From: Halalkalibaculum roseum
GTDB taxonomy: Bacteria > Bacteroidota > Rhodothermia > Balneolales > Balneolaceae
Reading direction: 5' to 3'
Length of the DNA: 64,000 nt
NCBI RefSeq assembly: GCF_011059145.1
Contig: NZ_JAALLT010000002.1
Location: 744,001-808,000 of the forward strand
In this document: positions 25,862-35,294 of the stretch, one piece after another
Position numbering within the stretch: position 1 is the first letter of the stretch
Layout of the letters: every line of letters begins with the position of its first letter
The notes under the pieces: generated by a model
Told to the model about the DNA's origin: nothing
Databases searched by the model: none
Seen by the model: only the letters and a program-made list of their open reading frames with translations
Made by a program: the position numbers and the translations under genes

Positions 25862-27178
25862 TTAATTTTGTACCGCATCCCTGTTGAGGTATTCCTCGTA
25901 CAGCTGTGTATGGCGGCTTACCATCGGAATCTTGTATCCGCGAATAAATACCTGTTCGATTGTCGTCATCGGTTCGAATGGATCGCCGTCAGAAATGAAT
26001 AGGTTCGCCTGCTTCCCGGCTTCCAAGCTACCAAGTTTGTCAGACACCCCGAATATCTCCGCAGGATTTATTGTGAGTGCCTTTACGGCCTCCTCTACAC
26101 CCATACCATAGGCAGCGGCATAGCCCGCGTGATAAGGGGCATTTCGAACATTCTCCGACTCTCCTGTAGCAATCGCAACTTTTACACCGGCTTCGTGCAA
26201 CTTACCGGGATTCTGATAAGGTCGCTGATAGTTGTCGTAATCTCTTTCAGGTGTGTAAAGCGTAGAGACCAGACAGGGAAGTCCTGATTCAGCGATCTCT
26301 TCTGCAACTCTCCACCCTTCTTCAACACCGGCCAGTATGAATCGTGCATCACCTCTATCTTTCGTCCATTCAATAGCATCCAGAATTTCCTGCTTCTTGT
26401 CGACAGTTATAATAATAGGAATCTCTCCGGTGACGACTTCACGCATGGCATCCATTTTTTCATCTTTATCAGGCTGCTTTTTGCCACTTGGATTTTCTTC
26501 GTAGGCCGTCATCATTCGGTTATAGAACTCCGCTTTCTTCCAAAACTCATTGAGTTCTTTCATGCCTTTCTCATAGGCCTCTTTTATTTCTTCGTCACTG
26601 CGATCATCCCACCAGCCTCGCTGCTGCGAGCTAGGTAATGTAAGATGCAAGGCGGCATTGGGAAGAACGGCCATCGAATCCGGGGAATACCCGTAAAGAT
26701 CTATTAATGTTCCTTTTCCGGCTATTCTGCCTGAAACAGGCACTGAGATCACATGAGTCACACCATTCACTCGGGTAACCGGTATGCTGACACTGCTTGG
26801 ATTAATTGCTGTAAATGCCCTCACATGAGGATTATAATCACCCAGTTCAGCCTGGTCATTAGTTACCGCTACGGCGCCCACTTCCTGAAGACCCAGGATA
26901 GTACCTGAATCCATGAAGCCGGGGTAAACATGCTTCCCTTCAGCATTGATCTGTTGGTAATCGGCGGTGATTTTTGCATTCTCACCTACGAATTCAATTT
27001 TTTCACCATTGACAAGTACTACTCCATTCTCAATAGTTCCGTTTGTAACCGTATGGACGGTTGCATTGGTTATGGCAAATTTCCCAAAACCCGGTTTCTC
27101 CGTAATCTGTGCCTGCACCATGTCTGTTATCAAGAAACAGAGCAGGCAGCTAATGAATATGCTTGTTAAACGCTTCAT
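25862..27178 (-). CDS. Exported amidohydrolase-like protein lacking metal ligands
   Basis: From ATG 27178 the product has 438 residues and a signal peptide (MKRLTSIFISCLLCF to about VQAQ). It has the amidohydrolase composite layout: an N-terminal beta-sandwich part (GTIENGVVLVNGEKIEFVG), a barrel, and a C-terminal return (GSLEAGKQANLFISDGDP). At the position of the first metal motif (normally GxIDxHxH) it reads GFMDSGTILGLQEVG, without either His. The usual C-terminal Asp motif is also not recognisable (ATGESENVRN). It is therefore probably non-catalytic. It is the last of three linked paralogues, 26 bases after the second. Confidence 0.85.
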   Translation of the reverse strand: MKRLTSIFISCLLCFLITDMVQAQITEKPGFGKFAITNATVHTVTNGTIENGVVLVNGEKIEFVGENAKITADYQQINAEGKHVYPGFMDSGTILGLQEVGAVAVTNDQAELGDYNPHVRAFTAINPSSVSIPVTRVNGVTHVISVPVSGRIAGKGTLIDLYGYSPDSMAVLPNAALHLTLPSSQQRGWWDDRSDEEIKEAYEKGMKELNEFWKKAEFYNRMMTAYEENPSGKKQPDKDEKMDAMREVVTGEIPIIITVDKKQEILDAIEWTKDRGDARFILAGVEEGWRVAEEIAESGLPCLVSTLYTPERDYDNYQRPYQNPGKLHEAGVKVAIATGESENVRNAPYHAGYAAAYGMGVEEAVKALTINPAEIFGVSDKLGSLEAGKQANLFISDGDPFEPMTTIEQVFIRGYKIPMVSRHTQLYEEYLNRDAVQN

Positions 27179-27204
27179 TGTATGTAAATATCTAAAATTT
27201 GTCA

Positions 27205-28608
27205 TTATTCAGTGCCCCCGTTTAAACTCATTCCGTTTGAGTCGAATAAAATCTCGGCGCCTCGCAGACAGGAGTCTGCATCCTTACCGGATTCATACCA
27301 TCGAGTGTACGTCTCTTCAAAATTCTCTTCGGGATTAACTTCAAGCCGCATATCGTCGGCATCTTCTTCGCGGTCAAAATATTTCTTTCCATCCACAAAG
27401 GTTTTTTCACAGATACTGTAAATGCTCAATGGATGTCCGCTCCAAATGGCGATATCACCATGCTTGCCTTCCTCAATGGTACCCACCTTGTCATCAATAC
27501 CCAGCTGTATAGCAGGATTCAAGGTGATCATTTTCAAGGCATCCTGTTCTGATGTGCCTCCGTAATGCACGGCTTTAGCAGCTTCGTGATTAAGGTGTCG
27601 AATCAGTTCGCCGCTATCTGAATTGATGCTGTTATTTACGCCATTTGCGTTCAGGATCGATGCGTTATATGCGGTGGAATAGTAAACTTCAAATTTATAA
27701 GCCCACCAGTCAGCAAAAATAGAGGTTCGTGCTCCATTTTTTCGCAACTCGGGTGCAATCTTGAAGGCCTCATTAGCATGCTGAAAGGTAAAGTTTTCAA
27801 CTCCGTAATCATTAAACACCCTCATCAGCATCAAGATCTCATCGGCTCTGTAAGAGTGACAGTGCACCCAAACTTCACCGTCAATGATATCCGAGAGTAC
27901 CTCCAATCTGAGATTTTTTGCAACCGGTACTGGAGGAGTGCCCCGCTGGTTTTTGTCATAGGCTGCCTTTGCTTCCAGGTAGGCCTCCCGATTACGTTTA
28001 TAATCGATGGCTGCATCAAAATGATCACGTACCACCTGCTCAACACCCATCCGGGTTCTAGGCTGTACATCATAGCCCTGACCGTGTACGCGCGTCGGGT
28101 TCTCACCCAAGGCAAACTTGATGGTTCTGGGCGCACCTTCGAAACGCATGGCATCCATACCAGCTCCGTACCGTAATTTCAGGGTTTCATTCTGTCCCCC
28201 GATAACATTAGCGGAACCGTGCATCAGGTGAATGGAAGTTACTCCCCCTGCCAGTGCCCAGTAGATGTTGATATCATTGGGATCTACCGACTCCTCCATC
28301 GTAACCTCAGCGGTTACCGGATTCGTGGCTTCATTGATGTCAACCCCGGCGATATGAGAATGAGCATCGATGATACCCGGCATTACAAACTTGCCGGTGG
28401 CATCGATCGTCTGAACACCCCGTGGCGCCCTAAGATCTTGTCCTATTTCCGTTATCACACCGTCGCGAATCAGCACGTCCGTATTTTCCATATCGCCATT
28501 CGCTATCGTAATAACGGTACCGTTCTTAACCAAAACGGAACCTTTTTCCTGGGCATAGGTAGCTGAAGCCAGACCCAGGGTTAATAGCATTAAAAGTAAT
28601 TTCTTCAT
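27205..28608 (-). CDS. Exported metal-dependent amidohydrolase (imidazolonepropionase-like)
   Basis: From ATG 28608 the product has 467 residues with a signal peptide (to about TYAQ, residue 20). The metal site appears complete: His-x-His in MPGIIDAHSHI (about 73-83), a Lys in IKFALGENP suited to carbamylation, HCH in VWVHCHSYR, a later His in FQHANE, and the Asp in INSDSGELIRHL. Such enzymes hydrolyse cyclic amides or dipeptide-like bonds. It sits between two paralogues that have lost these residues, and all three are exported. The substrate is unknown. Confidence 0.9.
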   Translation of the reverse strand: MKKLLLMLLTLGLASATYAQEKGSVLVKNGTVITIANGDMENTDVLIRDGVITEIGQDLRAPRGVQTIDATGKFVMPGIIDAHSHIAGVDINEATNPVTAEVTMEESVDPNDINIYWALAGGVTSIHLMHGSANVIGGQNETLKLRYGAGMDAMRFEGAPRTIKFALGENPTRVHGQGYDVQPRTRMGVEQVVRDHFDAAIDYKRNREAYLEAKAAYDKNQRGTPPVPVAKNLRLEVLSDIIDGEVWVHCHSYRADEILMLMRVFNDYGVENFTFQHANEAFKIAPELRKNGARTSIFADWWAYKFEVYYSTAYNASILNANGVNNSINSDSGELIRHLNHEAAKAVHYGGTSEQDALKMITLNPAIQLGIDDKVGTIEEGKHGDIAIWSGHPLSIYSICEKTFVDGKKYFDREEDADDMRLEVNPEENFEETYTRWYESGKDADSCLRGAEILFDSNGMSLNGGTE

Positions 28609-28646
28609 ATCTGTTCTTCTTTGTTTTTTCTTAGAAAAGCAATCCA

Positions 28647-29996
28647 TTAAAATTCGGTTAACATGCCTGATGATACTGAGTAAAGAACTTTCGTCTTCTC
28701 TTCAGTGTAAGGCTTAGTAAATACGCTAAAGCTGGCAATTCTACCGTTCTCAAGTTCTCCGACACGATTACCGATGCCAAGTATTTCAGCAGTGTTTTGA
28801 GACATGATGCGTAGAAGCTGGTTCTGATCAAGTCCTCCTTCTTCCAGAAGTGTTTTTACATGCCCTGAAAGATCACCGAGTTTCATACCGTTGGATGCAT
28901 AGCCAACCGTCACACCGGCATCCATAAGGCTTTTAATATTCATGATGCTGGCTTCATAGCTTCTAAGTTGGCGATCTCTAAAAATCCGCATTTCTTCTGT
29001 GAGTTCTTCGAGTTCTTCACCAGCCTGCGTAGTATCTTCCTCAGCTTCTCTTTCCTTCTTTTTCCATTCAGGCTCATCGGGAAGATCAATACTGGCGAGA
29101 ACCGGAATATCTCGATCACTTATCTCGTCAGCCATCTTGTAAGCTTCCTTCCCGGAAACAATGACGGCATCGAAGCCTATTTCGTCTTTAAGACGCAATA
29201 ACAGCTCAATGTTTTCTTTTGAATCAACAGTAAAATAAAGGGGTTGGCTCATGTCAAGTACCGGATACAAAGCTTCTAGCACAGCATCTTTTGCAGGTGC
29301 CGGGTAGTTAGACCCTGCAGATGCAAAATATTGCTGCTGATTCATCAGGGCTTCAGCATCGTACCAGAGCTGACGATACTGAGCTAATACGCCCATAGTG
29401 GTAGATGGATACGCTCCACTACCGAAACCTCCTGGAGCATCCTCAAAGCTTGCTGATATGCCCGCGGATGATTTCATCAAATGATCACCTGTTTTTTCAC
29501 CATTGATAAAGAAAATATCAACCTGTCCGGGTAACATTTGTCCTTTTAAACCGAGACCGGCAGTGGTGAAGCCATGCTTTTGTGCCTCTTCAAAATTTTT
29601 GTCATCACTCTTTAATAATTCTGACGGCTTACGCTGTGGCTGAATACCAGCACGCTCATAACCGGGATCTCCGGGGCGATCGGGACGTTCATAGCGATCA
29701 GGTAGATCAGGACTTCCCCAGAGGGCCAAGCCGTCAATAAAACCGGGGTAAACATGAAGACTGTCTCCTCCGTCAATAACGTAGGCGTCAAATGGAATGG
29801 TAACATTACTGCCTGCCGATTCAATAATACCGTTTCGCCAGACTACGGTACCGTCGTTGATCGTCTCTCCGTCTGCTGTATGAATAATAACATTATCAAA
29901 AGCCTGAGCCGGAGATGTCTGGGCCGAAGCAGGCAACGTCGATACAACAAACAGAAGTAGCAGCATGCATGATGAAAGATTGCGAACTAACTTCAT
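28647..29996 (-). CDS. Exported amidohydrolase-like protein lacking metal ligands
   Basis: The 449-residue product has a signal peptide (to about ASAQ, residue 26) and an amidohydrolase-type frame (TVVWRNGIIESAGSNV and, at the end, RVGELENGRIASFSVF). The first metal motif reads YPGFIDGLALWGSPD, lacking both His. The region corresponding to the His-His pair reads YFTVDSKENIE, and the terminal Asp site reads VGYASNGMKLG. It is therefore probably non-catalytic. A charged helical insertion (KKKEREAEEDTTQAGEELEE) lies near residue 310. It is the first gene of the operon; 38 bases separate it from the catalytic paralogue. Confidence 0.85.
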   Translation of the reverse strand: MKLVRNLSSCMLLLLFVVSTLPASAQTSPAQAFDNVIIHTADGETINDGTVVWRNGIIESAGSNVTIPFDAYVIDGGDSLHVYPGFIDGLALWGSPDLPDRYERPDRPGDPGYERAGIQPQRKPSELLKSDDKNFEEAQKHGFTTAGLGLKGQMLPGQVDIFFINGEKTGDHLMKSSAGISASFEDAPGGFGSGAYPSTTMGVLAQYRQLWYDAEALMNQQQYFASAGSNYPAPAKDAVLEALYPVLDMSQPLYFTVDSKENIELLLRLKDEIGFDAVIVSGKEAYKMADEISDRDIPVLASIDLPDEPEWKKKEREAEEDTTQAGEELEELTEEMRIFRDRQLRSYEASIMNIKSLMDAGVTVGYASNGMKLGDLSGHVKTLLEEGGLDQNQLLRIMSQNTAEILGIGNRVGELENGRIASFSVFTKPYTEEKTKVLYSVSSGMLTEF

Positions 29997-30107
29997 AGAT
30001 TAATTAATTGATAGGTTAACGTTTAGAAGACTTAATAAGAGCAATTTGTTATTCATTCTAAAGAACGTAAAAGCTAAAATATGTAAACAGTAAAGGAATA
30101 TGGAGGC

Positions 30108-30148
30108 CACAGATTTACATAAAATGTGGGATTATTTTTTAATCTGTG
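30108..30148. repeat. Inverted repeat CACAGATT / AATCTGTG
   Basis: An 8-base perfect inverted repeat (30108-30115, 30141-30148) encloses 25 bases that are themselves AT-rich and partly palindromic. It lies between two minus-strand genes. The CACAGATT unit resembles the CACAGA-type arrays seen near 57.35 kb. Confidence 0.6.
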
Positions 30149-30181
30149 TATATCAGCTGAAACCGTTTTATTTTTGTTCTA

Positions 30182-31816
30182 TTAAACCTGGATAACCCCG
30201 GTTTTGAACTCTTCAATGTCGGGATTATGATCGGCATTTTCGATGGCAAGTGATATTCGCTCTCTTGTTTCAATCGGATTGATGATAGCATCCACCCACA
30301 TGCGAGCTGCGGCATAACGAACATCCGTCTGGTGATCATACCGATCCCTGATCTCTTTCAGTATTTCCTGTTTTTCTTCTTCCGTAATTTCCTTGCCTTT
30401 CTTTTCCAGCGATGAAACCCTGATCTGTGTAAGCACTTTTGCAGCCTGGGTTCCACCCATAACGGCAATTTGAGCAGAAGGCCAGGCATACATAAAACGG
30501 GGATCATAGGCTCTGCCACACATAGCATAGTTACCAGCTCCATAACTGTTACCGACCACGATGGTTATTTTGGGCACCGTACTGTTAGCCACTGCATTTA
30601 CCATCTTGGCACCATCCTTAATAATGCCACCGTGTTCACTTCGTTTACCAATCATAAATCCGGTTACATCCTGGAAAAAGATGATGGGTATTTTTTTCTG
30701 ATTGCAATTCATTACAAAACGGGCTGCTTTATCGGCGCTGTCGGAATAGATCACACCACCAATCTGCATCTCCCCTTTTTTGGTCTTCGTAATCTTTCGC
30801 TGGTTGGCAACGATACCTACACTCCAACCGTCGATACGTGCATAACCGGTAATGAGTGTCTGACCATAGCCATCCTTGAACTCGGTAAAACTGTCTTCAT
30901 CAATGATACACTCCAGAATATCATGCATGTCATAGGCTTTGGTACGATCGTCCGGGAGAATATCGAGTAATTCTACCGGATCCCTACCAGGGTCTTTGGC
31001 TTCAATGCGGTTGAAACCCGCTGTATCAAAGGGTCCGAGTTTTCCTACCAAATCGCGAATAGTTTCCAGGCAGGTTTCGTCATCTTCCATTTTATAATCC
31101 GTAACACCACTGATTTCGGTATGGGTAGTGGCTCCTCCCAAGGTCTCGTTGTCCACATCCTCACCAATGGCTGCTTTAACAAGATAACTTCCTGCGAGGA
31201 ATACGCTGCCTGTTCCATCCACAATCAAAGCTTCATCACTCATTATCGGGAGATAGGCTCCACCAGCTACGCAACTACCCATAATCGCAGCAATCTGTGG
31301 TATGCCCTTAGCACTGATGACGGCGTTATTCCGAAAGATACGTCCGAAGTGTTCTTTATCAGGAAAAATCTCATCCTGCATTGGTAGATAAACACCTGCG
31401 GAATCAACCAAGTATAAAATAGGGAGGTGATTCTCAATGGCAATCTCCTGCGCTCTCAAATTCTTTTTTGCCGTAATGGGAAACCAGGCTCCGGCTTTCA
31501 CGGTTGCATCGTTTGCTACAATCACACAGCTTCTTCCCGTAACCTTACCTATTCCTATTACCACGCCGCCTGATGGGCACCCACCCTCTTCTTCATACAT
31601 CTCATAGCCGGCCCAGAGTCCGAGCTCATAAAAACGGCTCTCTTCATCTATCAGCTTATCTATTCGCTCACGTGCCGTCAACTTCCCCTTTTTATGATGC
31701 TTCTCAATTCTCTTCTCTCCTCCGCCCTTTTTTATTTCAGCTTCTGTTTCATTTATTTCTTTTATGATTTCTTTTAGAGGAGTGACTTCAAAATTTCCAT
31801 TGCCTTGGGAGTTCAT
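30182..31816 (-). CDS. Acyl-CoA carboxylase beta subunit (carboxyltransferase)
   Basis: The 544-residue protein has the two-lobed carboxyltransferase architecture. The N-terminal lobe includes KGKLTARERIDKL near 45-57, GGCPSGGVVIGIG, and VDSAGVYLPMQDEIFPDKEHFGRIF (about 140-164). The C-terminal lobe includes GFMIGKRSEHGGIIKDGAKMVNAV and GAGNYAMCGRAYDPRFMYAWP. These segments and the length are closest to methylcrotonyl- or geranyl-CoA carboxylases. No biotin carboxylase or biotin carrier gene is adjacent, so the partner subunit is elsewhere. The gene is upstream of the amidohydrolases on the same strand, with a 185-base gap. Confidence 0.9.
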   Translation of the reverse strand: MNSQGNGNFEVTPLKEIIKEINETEAEIKKGGGEKRIEKHHKKGKLTARERIDKLIDEESRFYELGLWAGYEMYEEEGGCPSGGVVIGIGKVTGRSCVIVANDATVKAGAWFPITAKKNLRAQEIAIENHLPILYLVDSAGVYLPMQDEIFPDKEHFGRIFRNNAVISAKGIPQIAAIMGSCVAGGAYLPIMSDEALIVDGTGSVFLAGSYLVKAAIGEDVDNETLGGATTHTEISGVTDYKMEDDETCLETIRDLVGKLGPFDTAGFNRIEAKDPGRDPVELLDILPDDRTKAYDMHDILECIIDEDSFTEFKDGYGQTLITGYARIDGWSVGIVANQRKITKTKKGEMQIGGVIYSDSADKAARFVMNCNQKKIPIIFFQDVTGFMIGKRSEHGGIIKDGAKMVNAVANSTVPKITIVVGNSYGAGNYAMCGRAYDPRFMYAWPSAQIAVMGGTQAAKVLTQIRVSSLEKKGKEITEEEKQEILKEIRDRYDHQTDVRYAAARMWVDAIINPIETRERISLAIENADHNPDIEEFKTGVIQV

Positions 31817-31973
31817 AAAACCGTAAAATTAAATGGTAATAGATTTCTATGTTAAAGCGTTGCAAAATAAAGAATTTTGGGAATCGTAAAAGTGTTTATC
31901 CTTTAAATTCGAATCCCAATGCAATTTGGGCTATTATACCTTACTGCGAATATCAAAAATTGAGACTGACACT

Positions 31974-33374
31974 GTGAATATTCTAAAAAAAATATCAGCC
32001 ACACTTACACTTGTTCTTTTGTTTACTTCCTTGGGATCCACCCTCTCTTTTGCACAGGGACGGGTATCCTATCAGGAACTTGCTGCAAGAAATCAGCAGC
32101 AGAATCTCTATTTTGATTTCTTCACCCTACCCAGCGAGGATGAGGGAAACGTCCAATTTGTTACGACTTTTAGGATTGATTACAATTTTCTGCCTTTTAA
32201 AAAATCTGACCAAAGTAGTACTAATCGTCAATTCTACAGTCCACTCGCACTGAGTATGGAGGTCTTTAAAGCCCTCGAAAAAAAGAAACCGGATGATCGC
32301 ATAAAAGTTGAAGGATTGGAATCAGTATCTCGTACTGCATGGCGTGATACCGCTTTTGCAGAATCCTATGAACAGACCCAGTCGAATAAATCCTTCATTA
32401 GCGGATTTATGAAGGTAGAGCTTAATCCCGGTCTATATAATTACATGCTTCAGCTGACCCCCGGAGAGGATACCCGTGAACGTACTTCCAGGGTACGTCA
32501 AATAGAGATCAACCCGTACAACAATCAAAAAAAGGGTGATGTACTGCTTATTGAATCGGTTTCAACCGAAAATGGTAAAGAACAATTAACATTGATGAAC
32601 TTTGCCCAAAATGTGTATTACGGTAAGGATTTTTATGCATTGATTCACCTTCCGGACTCTGAAAATGATTCAAATTTTAGCTTGACCATTAATAAGCTTG
32701 AAATTAACCGGGAAGATACCACACGATTGCAGGACGTTTACACCAAAAACATTTCTAAGGAAGAATTGCGGAATAGTGTTAAACCTGTAATCCAGGAAGA
32801 GGGAAATGAGATATCTCTTTCACTGAATAAGCAAATGAATGCACATAACTATGCTTTAGTGAAGGTACCTAACAGCACCTTTCCTAATTCTATCTACAGC
32901 ATCACAGTTAAGAGAGAGGGACAAGCTCGACCTGTCGCTCAGAGGGTGTTCAGATCCCTTTGGATAGAGATGCCAACCAGCCTTCTAAATCTGGAAGTGG
33001 CCATTGACATGTTACGGTTTATCGTGAGTAAAGATGAAATAAAACGGATTAAGTCCGGTTCCCAGGCAGTGAGGGAGCAAAAATTCCGGGAATTCTGGGA
33101 AAGCAAGGATCCCACCCCGAATACCGAGTACAATGAACTTATGGCAGAATACTACCGGAGAATCGATTATGCCTACGAACATTTTACTACCATAAATAAT
33201 ATCGGCTATGAGAGCGACCAGGGTGAAATTTATATCAAATACGGTCCGCCCAAAAACATCGAACGAAAGTTTCCTACAGGAGAGCCTGCAGTAGAAATTT
33301 GGACTTATGAAAATCGTCAGTTTGTATTCAGGGCTACGAGTGGGTTCGGCGACTTTCGCCTGGTAAGTAGATAA
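31974..33374 (+). CDS. GWxTD-domain exported protein
   Basis: From GTG 31974 the product has 466 residues and a signal peptide (VNILKKISATLTLVLLFTS to about SFAQ). The C-terminal part (about 350-466) is the GWxTD domain, with FREFWESKDPTPNTEYNELMAEYYRRIDYA, GYESDQGEIYIKYGPPKNIER and PAVEIWTYENRQFVF. The signature itself is changed: the GWxTD position reads GYESDQG. The family is found in Bacteroidota and related phyla and its function is unknown; an envelope role is suggested by export. A short tandem heptad array follows directly after its stop. Confidence 0.85.
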   Translation: MNILKKISATLTLVLLFTSLGSTLSFAQGRVSYQELAARNQQQNLYFDFFTLPSEDEGNVQFVTTFRIDYNFLPFKKSDQSSTNRQFYSPLALSMEVFKALEKKKPDDRIKVEGLESVSRTAWRDTAFAESYEQTQSNKSFISGFMKVELNPGLYNYMLQLTPGEDTRERTSRVRQIEINPYNNQKKGDVLLIESVSTENGKEQLTLMNFAQNVYYGKDFYALIHLPDSENDSNFSLTINKLEINREDTTRLQDVYTKNISKEELRNSVKPVIQEEGNEISLSLNKQMNAHNYALVKVPNSTFPNSIYSITVKREGQARPVAQRVFRSLWIEMPTSLLNLEVAIDMLRFIVSKDEIKRIKSGSQAVREQKFREFWESKDPTPNTEYNELMAEYYRRIDYAYEHFTTINNIGYESDQGEIYIKYGPPKNIERKFPTGEPAVEIWTYENRQFVFRATSGFGDFRLVSR

Positions 33375-33377
33375 GGC

Positions 33378-33419
33378 AGAATACTGAATACTGAGTACAG
33401 GAGTCAGAATTCAGGATAA
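33378..33419. repeat. Half element: six tandem 7-base units
   Basis: Starting 4 bases after the GWxTD stop, units of 7 bases follow in register: AGAATAC, TGAATAC, TGAGTAC, AGGAGTC, AGAATTC, AGGATAA. They are related to the units at 37.0 and 54.8 kb (shared GAGT or GAATxC core). No clear inverted second arm is seen before pdxA. Confidence 0.6.
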
Positions 33420-33502
33420 TCGATTTCAGGCGATATGGAATTGATACTCTATAGCTTTACCTTTATGAATTGTTGAATCATTCATTATAAGTTTTTTCAC
33501 GG

Positions 33503-34507
33503 ATGCCCATAAGAGTCGCAATCAGTATCGGAGATATTAATGGCATTGGACCTGAAGTAGCTCTAAAATCACTGGTTGGAAGAGATTTGAATCATACGGT
33601 TCCGGTTTTGCTCGGTAACCGGCAGGTCATTGAGTATTACTCTAATTTTATTGAGCCAAAACTTAATTTTCGCTTCATTAGCAGTGAGAAGGAAATTGAA
33701 AGCGGTTTTATCAATGTACTGGACTGCTATGAAGGCGAAAATGTGCATTTGCATCCCGGAGAGCTTACCGAGCAAGGAGGTAAACTTGCCATGATGGCTA
33801 TAAAGTCCGGCATCGACCTATGCCTTTCGGAACATACAGATGCCCTCGTTACAGCTCCTATATCTAAAGAAGCTATTAATAAAGCCGGATATGATATTCC
33901 CGGGCATACCGAATTTCTGGCAGATAATACCGGCACTTCCGATTATATGATGATGCTGGTAAATGAAAATTTGCGAGTTGGCCTGGTAAGTATACATGTC
34001 CCTCTCTCGAAAGTTACCGGGTTGATTTCACAATCTTCGGTATACACCAACATCAAAATAATGCATCGAAGCCTGGTAAATGATTTTAACATAAATGAAC
34101 CAGATATTGCAGTCTTAGCTTTAAATCCACATGCCGGAGACGGCGGAATTATCGGCAGAGAAGAGATTGAAATAATTGAACCTGCTATAAAAAAAGCACA
34201 TTCGGAAGGTATCAGCACGTCCGGCCCTCACCCGGCAGACGGCTTTTTTGGCAACAAAAAGTATAAAGATTGTGATGGGATTTTGGCCATGTATCATGAT
34301 CAGGGATTGATTCCTTTCAAGACACTTTCGTTTGGAGCGGGCGTTAACTTCACAGCGGGCTTGCCTATTATAAGAACTTCTCCTGATCACGGTACTGCAT
34401 TTGATATTGCCGGGAAAAATATTGCAGATCCATCCTCTTTTAATGCTGCCTTGGATCTGGCGCTTACACTTGCCAAGAATCGCAAGCAGAGAAATAGACG
34501 GAATTAA
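33503..34507 (+). CDS. pdxA: 4-hydroxythreonine-4-phosphate dehydrogenase
   Basis: The 334-residue protein matches PdxA throughout: ISIGDINGIGPEV at 7-19, VTAPISKEA, GHTEFLAD near 134-141, LALNPHAGDGGIIGREE near 202-218, and the closing HDQGLIPFKTLSFGAGVNFTAGLPIIRTSPDHGTAFDIAG. It catalyses the NAD-dependent oxidation step of pyridoxal phosphate synthesis through the deoxyxylulose route. It is followed at 1 base by a methyltransferase gene and then ftsE, so the three form a transcript of unrelated functions. Confidence 0.96.
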   Translation: MPIRVAISIGDINGIGPEVALKSLVGRDLNHTVPVLLGNRQVIEYYSNFIEPKLNFRFISSEKEIESGFINVLDCYEGENVHLHPGELTEQGGKLAMMAIKSGIDLCLSEHTDALVTAPISKEAINKAGYDIPGHTEFLADNTGTSDYMMMLVNENLRVGLVSIHVPLSKVTGLISQSSVYTNIKIMHRSLVNDFNINEPDIAVLALNPHAGDGGIIGREEIEIIEPAIKKAHSEGISTSGPHPADGFFGNKKYKDCDGILAMYHDQGLIPFKTLSFGAGVNFTAGLPIIRTSPDHGTAFDIAGKNIADPSSFNAALDLALTLAKNRKQRNRRN

Positions 34508-34508
34508 T

Positions 34509-35294
34509 ATGGAAGCAGTCAATCAACCGGAATACAGCACCCTTGCGGAAATCTATGACCACATCATGCAAAATGTAGATTACGATGTGTGGGCTGATTT
34601 CATTGATGAGATCATACAGGTGCACCATCCCGATCCACAAAGCATTCTGGAACTGGCTTGTGGAACCGGTTCTCTTTCACTTTCCCTGGAAGAACTTATG
34701 TGCTACGAAATTGTGGGAACCGATAAGTCACCGGCGATGATCTCAAAAGCCCGTAATAAGAATCAGAAGCAGGCATCCTCTGTCAGATTTCTGGAAATGG
34801 ATTTTCTGGATATTTCTCTAGACCGTAAATTCGACGCCGTTGTTTCCATTTTTGACAGTATCAATTACCTGCACAAATCACGTTCTATCAAGAAACTATT
34901 GAACGAAGTTAAAAAGGTTATTGATAGAAATAGCCTTTTCATCTTTGACTTTACCACGCCGGGCAACTCCATACAGGCCATTGAGTACCTGGACAATGAA
35001 GAGGGAACCACGGAGAACAATTATCATTTTTTTCGAAAAAGCAGGTATGATGAGGAGCTTCAAATTCATTATAATGACTTCAAAATTGAAAAACTGGCAG
35101 ATGACAATGAAACGGTAACGGAAAGGCATTTTGAGCAACACAAACAACGCATCTACACGCTACAGCAGATGCTGGATATTATTGAAGCAACCGACTTTGA
35201 GATTGTTGCCAAATACGATGCTTTCGACCTTATCGAAGCCGATGATGACAGTTTACGAATAACTATGGTTTTACGATGTCCGACAATTCAGTAA
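34509..35294 (+). CDS. Class I SAM-dependent methyltransferase
   Basis: From ATG 34509 the product has 261 residues. The SAM-binding motif SILELACGTGSLSLSLEE lies near residues 45-62, with the acidic loop VGTDKSPAMISKA after it and FDAVVSIFDSINYL near 109-122. A beta-rich middle segment follows. The target is unknown. Its start is one base after the pdxA stop and its 3' end overlaps ftsE by 19 bases, so it is tightly coupled to both. Confidence 0.85.
   Translation: MEAVNQPEYSTLAEIYDHIMQNVDYDVWADFIDEIIQVHHPDPQSILELACGTGSLSLSLEELMCYEIVGTDKSPAMISKARNKNQKQASSVRFLEMDFLDISLDRKFDAVVSIFDSINYLHKSRSIKKLLNEVKKVIDRNSLFIFDFTTPGNSIQAIEYLDNEEGTTENNYHFFRKSRYDEELQIHYNDFKIEKLADDNETVTERHFEQHKQRIYTLQQMLDIIEATDFEIVAKYDAFDLIEADDDSLRITMVLRCPTIQ

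Noticed and set aside
27778-28176. 132-codon plus-strand frame opposite the catalytic amidohydrolase
   Set aside because: It is antisense to the metal-ligand region and shows no protein family.
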